A DNA stretch of 12,284 nucleotides from an uncultured Bacteroidales bacterium. Lineage in GTDB: Bacteria; Bacteroidota; Bacteroidia; Bacteroidales; Muribaculaceae. Shown piece after piece: positions 8,001-12,284 of this stretch (position 1 is the first letter of the stretch; the number at the start of each line of letters is the position of its first letter). The stretch spans positions 1 to 12,284 of the forward strand of contig URNY01000081.1 in NCBI GenBank assembly GCA_900549375.1, written 5' to 3'. Made by a program: the position numbers and the translations under genes. The notes under the pieces are model-generated. The model was not told the DNA's origin. It saw nothing but the letters and a program-made list of their open reading frames with translations, and searched no databases.

Positions 8001-8682
8001 CTCGCTCGCCGGGCTTCCCGCTCTGTCGCAGGTGTTCCTTACCAACAACAAGCTCAGTGCCATCGATCTCGAGAATCTTCCGGCACTCCGCGTGGTGCAT
8101 ATCGACAAGAACCGTTTCACCTTCGCTACTTTGCCTCTCCCGAAAGATCAGTGGACCATCAACTATCACTACGGACTTCAGGAGCCTCTGAAAGTGGAGG
8201 TTGTCGACGGTAAGGTAGATCTCAGTTCTCAGGTGAAGGCCGGAGATACTCCGACAGTCTACCGCTGGTTTGTAGACACTCCCTATTTCGACGAAAACAA
8301 CCAGCTCGTGGGCGAGGAGCTCGTGGCCGGAGAGGAATACAAGGTCGAGAACGGAGTGATCACTTTCCTTGCCGATAACCGTAACATCATGTGCGTCATG
8401 ACTAACGAGAAGCTTCCCGAACTCTATCTCTATACGAACTTCCTCGACGTTACAGGCATCAGCGCGGTAGGCGATATCGCCGGCGATGCTTCGGAAGCTA
8501 TCGTGAGCGCAGGAGTTGGCCGCCTCGATGTCCTCGCTGCGGAAGGTATGCCGGTGTCTGTCTGGACGATCGACGGAGCTAAGGTTCGCGAAGCCGCGGG
8601 CCCGGCTTCTTTCGAATCGCTCTCAGCCGGCATCTATGTGGTGAAGGCAGGCGAGAAAACCGTGAAAGTGCTCGTGAGATAA
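5023..8682 (+). CDS. Secreted leucine-rich-repeat protein with three composite modules and T9SS-like tail
   Basis: 1219 residues. The signal peptide is residues 1-21 (cleavage after PATA). The body holds many LRR units of about 21-22 residues of the form L-xx-L-D-L-S-x-N-x-L, for example TELDLSKNPKL and LYLANNKLESLNL. LRRs occur in three blocks: about 105-345, 535-700 and 885-1040. Each block is preceded by a beta-rich cap (29-105, 455-535, 804-885) and followed by an Ig-like stretch (346-448, 700-798, 1041-1143), so the protein is a triplicated composite module. The tail at 1165-1219 carries VWTIDG, LSAGIYVVK and a terminal KVLVR, matching the tails of the two upstream proteins. LRR proteins of this internalin- or BspA-like kind usually bind proteins or glycans at the surface; the ligand here is unknown. 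The gene starts 30 nt after the protease stop, which suggests an operon. No rightward intrinsic terminator was found after its stop codon. Confidence 0.92.
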   Translation: MFKKLKTALLGMLVAALPATAQTQQEDPMFTFEVSTATSESVNFSFSIGATEKMYIDVDFGYGATEQEIDVAVTDPEAGITGTFISGNIAKGRNVVKVYGDPSKIDYLSLSGIGITKLDITKLVNLEFLYLSHNQLESLDLTPNTKLVVIDVEDNPFDKSPFVVGAPKADLAMLSISNIGAIDDALSLRDYPNLQIFDAFACRPLKTCDPTGCPNMKRISLDLTSVSTLDVTKNPELLILNISGCRITDIDLSKNTKLTEFYCSRYGSLNGEYKFTSIDVTNNPELYRLYCSGNLLTELDLSKNPKLFNFNCSHNLLKSIDLTANPDLYTVDISYNLMDFATMPAPRMTWNEYWFQQEPMEVNRSYPVGTVIDLSKRVMREDGTTTARLMVRNELDPGTYKALPDEYFKFEAGKVTLQKSYNDSIYINYSNTTLPDYDLRTSSFMVKEAADFGKDNLVVALRRLPGNKKAAFKIGILGATAETPKKFSVDFGKGGIQEFTATTSEIPAEPNASTEDSGTDMKVYMPEGTDITAFAIDGMQLNYIDLDAAPTLQYLSLTNCRLPAIDLPWNRCLRSLDLSDNGLTELDLAGGDGDNGKNVLTDIRAARNKLTKVTLGDGRTPRRLDLADNDLKEFSLENTSNLIELYLANNKLESLNLEYCESLATLDVSGNMLSALPIPLYTPLKNLKLEGNRIPLPALPAVSKFDSYSYAPQQVYAVPEKAPTVNLSEHWLDNEGHVTAFEWRRVEDNRVLTDAEVSMNEGHHRFLDPSVGKVYCVWSHPDFPDFKDDNIYRSTEVLTAEMPTHVVATFKTLEAGEATLTLAGAQPQTTVYVDWSGKLDLEQCVLETTYKHFKGTREANAEVKVYSYDENDGVTVFSLSAGPLEYIDASKMKGLKAFSCSGSGLTSDKISLPASAALEELTLSGAKLKTFDFSNYAGLRLIDVSHNEIEEIDLSKYKALESFYAPYNKIRTTKFDNPLLWELALVENDLSEISLAGLPALSQVFLTNNKLSAIDLENLPALRVVHIDKNRFTFATLPLPKDQWTINYHYGLQEPLKVEVVDGKVDLSSQVKAGDTPTVYRWFVDTPYFDENNQLVGEELVAGEEYKVENGVITFLADNRNIMCVMTNEKLPELYLYTNFLDVTGISAVGDIAGDASEAIVSAGVGRLDVLAAEGMPVSVWTIDGAKVREAAGPASFESLSAGIYVVKAGEKTVKVLVR
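5107..8457 (+). repeat. Three tandem cap-LRR-Ig modules encoded within gene 3
   Basis: Approximate modules are residues 29-448 (5107-6366), 455-800 (6385-7422) and 804-1145 (7432-8457). The homology shows in equivalent landmarks. Each cap has a 'V-DFG/DW-G' strand (YIDVDFGYG, FSVDFGKGG, VYVDWSGKL) and a 'VKVY' strand just before the LRRs (VVKVYG, MKVYMP, VKVYSY). Each LRR block ends in a Pro/aromatic junction followed by EP-V or similar (QQEPMEV, QQVYAV, LQEPLKV). Each Ig-like part starts with a hydrophobic-D/N-L-S motif (VIDLSKRV, TVNLSEHW, KVDLSSQV). Module 1 is the longest because its LRR block is longer. Confidence 0.75.
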
Positions 8683-8745
8683 AACACATCAGCATATATT
8701 CCCATGCCTCTCTCCGAAGAGAGTAGGAGAGCAGAGCATTAGTTA

Positions 8746-8792
8746 ATTTTTGGCAATAATCGCCGCGAAAGTTGGCGATTATTGCCAAAAAT
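8746..8792. promoter_or_regulatory. Perfect 19-bp inverted repeat with paired operator-like sites
   Basis: The arms are 8746-8764 and 8774-8792, with a 9-nt spacer (GCGAAAGTT). Within the arms lie GGCAATAATCGCC (8752-8764) and GGCGATTATTGCC (8774-8786). Each is itself a 13-bp quasi-palindrome (GGC-N7-GCC), and the second extends to TTGGC-N7-GCCAA. Their centres are 22 bp apart, about two helical turns, so two dimers could bind on the same DNA face. The element has T-runs on the 5' side and A-runs on the 3' side, the reverse of an intrinsic terminator, and covers the -33 box of the downstream promoter. A repressor or activator site is the best reading (inference); the regulator is not in this window. 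Confidence 0.65.
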
Positions 8793-8802
8793 GTTATCTT
8801 TG
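8771..8802 (+). promoter_or_regulatory. Bacteroidetes-type promoter for the PpiD/SurA-like gene
   Basis: TATCTTTG at 8795-8802 matches the Bacteroidetes -7 consensus TAnnTTTG exactly, and TTG at 8772-8774 lies 20 bp upstream in the -33 position. Transcription should start near 8808, giving a leader of about 95 nt. The -33 box lies inside the right arm of the palindrome at 8746-8792, so a protein bound there would be placed to block or alter RNA polymerase binding. Confidence 0.75.
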
Positions 8803-8820
8803 CACGTTTATTGGGCGCAA

Positions 8821-8836
8821 TCTCCGGATTCGGAGG
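8821..8836 (+). promoter_or_regulatory. Small leader hairpin covering a GGAGG motif
   Basis: CTCCG (8822-8826) pairs with CGGAG (8831-8835) across a GATT loop, and T8821-G8836 can add a wobble pair. The right arm contains GGAGG (8832-8836), a perfect Shine-Dalgarno sequence that lies 8 nt before the ATG at 8845. Such motifs are unusual in front of Bacteroidetes genes, and here the motif would be hidden when the hairpin forms. Its role in translation control is inference. Confidence 0.4.
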
Positions 8837-8844
8837 CCGTTTAT

Positions 8845-8916
8845 ATGGCATCGGCGCCCCCCGCGCATCTTGAAAAAATAATTAAAACAGCTATAATCAA
8901 GGAATGGCAACATTAG
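8845..8916 (+). CDS. Possible 23-codon leader ORF overlapping the PpiD/SurA-like start
   Basis: ATG at 8845 opens a frame of 23 codons ending with TAG at 8914-8916. The predicted peptide begins MASAPPAHLEK and ends EWQH. It lies within the predicted leader, is preceded by GGAGG at good spacing (8 nt), and overlaps the first 13 nt of the downstream gene in another frame. It has no recognisable domain. It may be a regulatory leader peptide coupled to translation of the next gene, or chance; a frame this short is expected fairly often by chance. Confidence 0.25.
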   Translation: MASAPPAHLEKIIKTAIIKEWQH

Positions 8917-11039
8917 AGAAAATCAGAAGCAAATCAGTGTTTCTAATCATCGTGATCGGCGTGGCGTTGCTCGCCTTCATCGTGGGAGACGCACTGACCA
9001 ACAGCCAGAACATTTTCGGCGACCGCACCACAGTGGCAAAAGTGGGCGGCACAAAAATCGATTTCACCGAATACCAGCGCAAGCGCGAGGAATTGAACAA
9101 CCAGCTTGAGGAGGCACGCCGCCAGAATCCTGCGCAGTTCGCCAATTTCGACACCCAGGTGCTCGCAGAGATGGCACTCGAACAGCTGATACAGGAGAAG
9201 CTCGTGGAAGACGCCGCCGACAAGGCCGGCATCCGCGCCACCGGCAATCTGCTCCGCCACTACATGATCGAGAATCCGCAGAACCAGAAAGTGATGGATA
9301 TCGTCCGCCAGCTGAACGCCGCAGGCCTCAGCGTGCAGACGCCCCAGCAGGCCTACGAGGTGATCTTCAACCCCAAACGCAACGGTATGACCGACGCGCA
9401 GATGGAGCCATTCCAGCGCGCATGGCTTCAGGCCGAGAAAGAGATGAAGCAGACACTCAAGGGAGTGGTTTATCAGCGTGTGCTCGCCGGAACGGTCAAG
9501 GCCAACGACCTCGACAAGAAAGCGCTTTACAATGACTATGTGACCACCGCAAGCGTGGATTATGCATATCTTCCCTTCGGTCAGCTCGACCCCAAGGAAT
9601 ATCCTGTAAGCTCCGAAGAGCTCAAGAAGGCCTACGATGAGAAGAAGGGTCTTTTCAAGGTTGAGGAAGAGACGAAGGATGTTTCTTTCATCAGCGTGAG
9701 CATCGCCGCTTCTGACGCCGACCGCGCCGCAGCCCGCGAGCTTGCCCGCAAGACCGTGGCCGAGCTCCGCGACAGCACCGGCCAGCTCAGCAAAGCCACC
9801 AAGAAAGAGGGCGTGAGCATGGCCCATCATTCAGTACGCTCCTCCGACCTCACGGCAGGTCCCGTTAAGGATTTCGTTACTTCCGCTCCCAAAGACAGCG
9901 TGAAGCTGATATCGGAGAATGTACAGGGCTTTACCGTTGTTCGCGTCGGCAGCCGCACCGAGGCCGTCGATTCGATACAGGTGAACCTCGTGAGCACGGC
10001 CACCGAGGCAATGGGCAACAAGGTGCTCGCAGCTCTCAACGGCGGCCTTTCCGCAGACTCGATCGCTACCCGCTTCCCCGCCGACAGCGTCTATCCGCAG
10101 CTCAACCAGTGGATTCCCCTCTATACAGCCGAGGGCCCGACAAACGCTATCCCGGAGGCTACGCTCGACAGCCTCCGCAGCGCCGCCGGCCGCTATATCA
10201 TGATCCAGGGTGGTCCGCAGGGTATGCTTATCGGCAAGATCACCGAGCAGAAACCTCCCGTTACTGTCTATGAATACGACGAGGCCACTTTCATGCTCGG
10301 CCCCAGCGTGAAGACAGTGAGCAACGAGCGCGCCAAACTTGAAAAATTCCTCCTTGCAAACAAGACTTCAGAGGACTTCTCGAAGAACGCCGCCAAAGCC
10401 GGCTATACAGTCCAGAAATTCAACTTCACGCAGTCTACTCCGGCCGTTCCGCGCATGCAGGGTATGAACTCCTACTATCCGGAGAGCCGTCAGGTCGTAC
10501 GTTGGGTGATGATTGATGGTGAGGATGGCGAAGTAAGCCATATATATGAATCGAAAGATGCGCTGACTCCCGCGCTCTATGCCGTGGCAGTCGACAGATC
10601 GTATGATGAATACGTTCCTCTCTCGAATCCCGATGTTAAGAACATGCTCACCAACGAGGTGCGCGCCTCGAAAGCCGGCGACAAGCTCGTTGAGAAATTC
10701 GGCAAGAAGACCCAGAGCCTCCAGAGTGCCGCTCAGGCGATGGGCGTTGAACAGCGCAACGCTCCGCAGTTCCGCTTCGGCGTGAACCCGGGTGTGAACG
10801 ATCCCTCTGTAATGGGCCGCATCGCCGGCAGCAAAGCCGACAAGAAAGTGGCTATCGTAAAGGGAGAGGACGGAGTTTATGTATATCAGGTTACGGGAAA
10901 CGGCAAGGAGAACTTCCCCTTCAACGACCAGATGTACGAACAGCAGTACTATCAGTTCGTGAACCCGGATCTGATGCAGATGATCCGCGGCGACAAGAAG
11001 CTGAAGAACAACGTCTATAAGTTCGAGGCCGGCGACTGA
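8904..11039 (+). CDS. PpiD/SurA-like membrane-anchored periplasmic folding factor (peptidylprolyl isomerase family)
   Basis: 711 residues. A single transmembrane anchor at about 11-29 is preceded by a basic MATLEKIRSK start, so the protein is held in the inner membrane with the rest in the periplasm, as in PpiD. Residues about 40-200 are helical with the SurA-type N-terminal pattern (VAKVGGTKIDFTEYQ, then long amphipathic helices and LEQLIQEKLVEDAA). About 358-448 occupy the place of the parvulin domain. The signature expected there (a GG-LG turn and catalytic His residues) is not evident, so this copy may act as a chaperone more than as an isomerase (inference). The C-terminal third again looks helical plus beta and may be a second degenerate parvulin unit. 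It should help fold exported and outer-membrane proteins. The gene has its own promoter with a palindromic operator-like site and ends at a strong terminator. The ATG at 8904 puts the anchor at the N-terminus; upstream frames offer no better start. Confidence 0.85.
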   Translation: MATLEKIRSKSVFLIIVIGVALLAFIVGDALTNSQNIFGDRTTVAKVGGTKIDFTEYQRKREELNNQLEEARRQNPAQFANFDTQVLAEMALEQLIQEKLVEDAADKAGIRATGNLLRHYMIENPQNQKVMDIVRQLNAAGLSVQTPQQAYEVIFNPKRNGMTDAQMEPFQRAWLQAEKEMKQTLKGVVYQRVLAGTVKANDLDKKALYNDYVTTASVDYAYLPFGQLDPKEYPVSSEELKKAYDEKKGLFKVEEETKDVSFISVSIAASDADRAAARELARKTVAELRDSTGQLSKATKKEGVSMAHHSVRSSDLTAGPVKDFVTSAPKDSVKLISENVQGFTVVRVGSRTEAVDSIQVNLVSTATEAMGNKVLAALNGGLSADSIATRFPADSVYPQLNQWIPLYTAEGPTNAIPEATLDSLRSAAGRYIMIQGGPQGMLIGKITEQKPPVTVYEYDEATFMLGPSVKTVSNERAKLEKFLLANKTSEDFSKNAAKAGYTVQKFNFTQSTPAVPRMQGMNSYYPESRQVVRWVMIDGEDGEVSHIYESKDALTPALYAVAVDRSYDEYVPLSNPDVKNMLTNEVRASKAGDKLVEKFGKKTQSLQSAAQAMGVEQRNAPQFRFGVNPGVNDPSVMGRIAGSKADKKVAIVKGEDGVYVYQVTGNGKENFPFNDQMYEQQYYQFVNPDLMQMIRGDKKLKNNVYKFEAGD

Positions 11040-11111
11040 TTCCGATTTCTGATATCGGCCGTTGAAAATCGGCCGAAAGAAATTTACTGACACAATTTTT
11101 CAAGAATATAT

Positions 11112-11151
11112 CGGCGTGCCGGAATCGTGCGATTCGGGCGCGCCGTTTTTT
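11112..11151 (+). terminator. Intrinsic terminator after the PpiD/SurA-like gene
   Basis: A long hairpin at 11112-11145 pairs CGGCGTGCC with GGCGCGCCG (one G-T wobble). After a single G/G mismatch, GAATC pairs with GATTC around a GTGC loop. Six T residues follow immediately (11146-11151). This is a classic rightward rho-independent terminator, 72 nt after the upstream stop codon, and it separates that gene from rlmN. Confidence 0.9.
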
Positions 11152-11187
11152 ATAGCGATTATCAGATTACGTTTTTATAGCGATTAT
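11147..11187 (+). repeat. 16-bp direct repeat between terminator and rlmN start
   Basis: TTTTTATAGCGATTAT occurs at 11147-11162 and again at 11172-11187, a period of 25 bp. The first copy includes most of the terminator T-tract, and the second ends directly before the rlmN ATG at 11188. The segment between them includes TACGTTTT (11168-11175), a near match to the TAnnTTTG -7 box. If used, that box would give an almost leaderless rlmN transcript (inference). Confidence 0.55.
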
Positions 11188-12246
11188 ATGAACGACAACA
11201 ATACAAAGCTTCCGCTGATAGGAATGACGCTGCAGGAGCTGCAGGGTGTGGCCGAGCGCGGAGGAATGCCTAAATTCGTGGGGCGTCAGCTTGCCGAATG
11301 GCTTTACGACAAACGCGCCGTAAGTTTCGATGAGATGGCGAATATCTCGAAAAAGAACAAGCAATGGCTGTCGGAAAACTATGAGGTCGGACGGCGGGCT
11401 CCCTCCAAGGCCACACGGTCGGCCGACGGCACCGTGAAGTATCTCTTCAACGCGGGCAACGGCAACATGATCGAATCGGTCTATATTCCCGACAAGGAGA
11501 GGGCCACTCTCTGCGTGTCGAGTCAGGCGGGATGCAAGATGAACTGTTATTTCTGCGCCACGGGCAAGCTCGGTTTCCGTGCCAATCTTACGGCAGCGCA
11601 GATCGTTAATCAGATATTGTCGGTCCCTCCGGCTCCGGAGAAGGGTCGCGAGCCTATGAATCCACTCACCAATGTGGTGTTCATGGGTATGGGAGAACCT
11701 CTTGACAACTTTAAGGAGGTGCAGAAAGTAATAGAGATCCTGACTGCGTCGTGGGGATTGGCATGGAGTCCGAAGCGCATCACGGTCTCGACCGTCGGCA
11801 AGCTTCCGCAGCTCAAGGAACTTCTCGACAACACGCAAGTGCATGTGGCCGTGAGCGTGCACACGGCCGACACGGCTCAGCGCGAGTCGATGATGCCCGC
11901 TCAGCGAGCCTTTCCCATCAGTTCGGTAATGCGGACGCTCGCCGGCTATGATTTCAGCCATCAGCGCCGTCTCTCGCTCGAATATATCATGTGGCGCGGC
12001 GTGAACGACGACATAGCGCATGCCGACATGCTCATCAAGCTGATCGGCAACATCGACTGCCGTGTTAATCTTATCCGCTTCCACCGCATACCGGGCGTCG
12101 ACCTCGTTCCGAGCAGTGAGGAGAGAATGGTGATGTTCCGGAATTATCTGAATTCCAAAGGTATCACGGCGACAATCCGTGCATCCCGAGGCGAGGATAT
12201 CGACGCCGCCTGCGGAATGCTGGCCGCGAAAGACTCTGTTCCTTAA
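11188..12246 (+). CDS. rlmN: Dual-specificity RNA methyltransferase RlmN (23S rRNA A2503 C2)
   Basis: 352 residues, close to the usual RlmN length. It is a radical-SAM enzyme that methylates C2 of A2503 in 23S rRNA and, in known members, A37 of some tRNAs, in the cytoplasm. The CxxxCxxC iron-sulfur motif is present as Cys116, Cys120 and Cys123 in GCKMNCYFCATGKLGF. The two mechanistic cysteines are also present: Cys109 in TLCVSSQAGC and Cys342 in GEDIDAACGML, with spacing matching E. coli Cys118 and Cys355. GMGEPLDN and RFHRIPG are further family motifs. The start at 11188 is chosen because the longer in-frame extension to 11062 would run through the terminator hairpin and has no family resemblance. 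The stop lies 38 nt before the window end, where nothing else can be called. Confidence 0.97.
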   Translation: MNDNNTKLPLIGMTLQELQGVAERGGMPKFVGRQLAEWLYDKRAVSFDEMANISKKNKQWLSENYEVGRRAPSKATRSADGTVKYLFNAGNGNMIESVYIPDKERATLCVSSQAGCKMNCYFCATGKLGFRANLTAAQIVNQILSVPPAPEKGREPMNPLTNVVFMGMGEPLDNFKEVQKVIEILTASWGLAWSPKRITVSTVGKLPQLKELLDNTQVHVAVSVHTADTAQRESMMPAQRAFPISSVMRTLAGYDFSHQRRLSLEYIMWRGVNDDIAHADMLIKLIGNIDCRVNLIRFHRIPGVDLVPSSEERMVMFRNYLNSKGITATIRASRGEDIDAACGMLAAKDSVP

Positions 12247-12284
12247 AATTTCGGGGTCGTAGGGGCGGCGATTTTTGCGCAGAT

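Noticed and set aside
8709..8724. CTCTC-CGAA-GAGAG mini hairpin after gene 3 as a terminator
   Set aside because: The stem is only 5 bp and no T-tract follows.
8746..8792. Palindrome read as the terminator of gene 3
   Set aside because: The T-run is 5' and the A-run 3' of the GC-rich stem, the reverse of an intrinsic terminator, and the element overlaps a strong promoter.
8943..9830. 295-codon open frame on the - strand inside the folding-factor gene
   Set aside because: It lies wholly opposite a well-supported gene. Its Leu/Gly/His-rich translation is the usual antisense pattern.
11042..11076. Alternative small stems (CCGATTT/AAATCGG and TCGGCC/GGCCGA) after the folding-factor stop
   Set aside because: They are short and mutually exclusive, with no T-tract; the strong terminator at 11112-11151 explains the 3' end.
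11062..11187. Upstream start for rlmN
   Set aside because: The extension would translate through the intrinsic terminator hairpin and T-tract and has no RlmN similarity.
11167..12084. 305-codon open frame on the - strand opposite rlmN
   Set aside because: rlmN carries all expected catalytic motifs on the + strand; the antisense frame shows no family features.
1..12284. CRISPR array, insertion sequence, tRNA or rRNA
   Set aside because: No regularly spaced repeats, no transposase-like protein, and no tRNA or rRNA sequence was recognised on either strand.

Overview
The window looks like a chromosomal segment of a gut Bacteroidales bacterium, most likely of the Muribaculaceae type (inference). 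The grounds are: three large secreted proteins whose C-termini resemble the Bacteroidetes type IX secretion (T9SS) sorting domain; an excellent Bacteroidetes-type promoter (TTG, 20 bp, TATCTTTG) before the fourth gene; start codons mostly without a Shine-Dalgarno sequence; and moderate to high GC in genes 2 to 5. All five genes lie on the + strand.

Positions 1-8682 hold three consecutive genes for exported proteins. The first (158-2569) is an 803-residue beta-rich protein that reads as about eight diverged tandem domains. The second (2647-4992) is a subtilisin-family (S8) protease with an intact Asp/His/Ser triad and a propeptide. The third (5023-8682) is a 1219-residue leucine-rich-repeat protein built from three copies of one composite module (beta cap, LRR block, Ig-like domain). 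All three have an N-terminal signal peptide and end in a related tail of about 50-70 residues, so they probably share an export or surface-attachment route. Gene 1 is visibly more AT-rich than its neighbours. It is also bracketed by two same-direction copies of a hairpin element sharing a 16-nt core (ATTTTGACACAGCCTC).

Positions 8683-8903 form a dense regulatory region. A perfect 19-bp inverted repeat carries two 13-bp quasi-palindromes 22 bp apart and overlaps the promoter of the next gene. Its leader holds a small hairpin that would cover a GGAGG motif. That motif lies 8 nt before a 23-codon ORF whose end overlaps the next gene's start codon.

Positions 8904-12246 hold conserved housekeeping genes: a membrane-anchored PpiD/SurA-like periplasmic folding factor, ended by a strong intrinsic terminator, and then rlmN, the 23S rRNA A2503 methyltransferase. 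A 16-bp direct repeat lies between the terminator and the rlmN start. No mobile element, CRISPR array, tRNA or rRNA was seen. The strongest candidates for undescribed biology are the three-gene secreted cluster with its shared tails and triplicated LRR module, and the palindromic promoter plus leader of the folding-factor gene.
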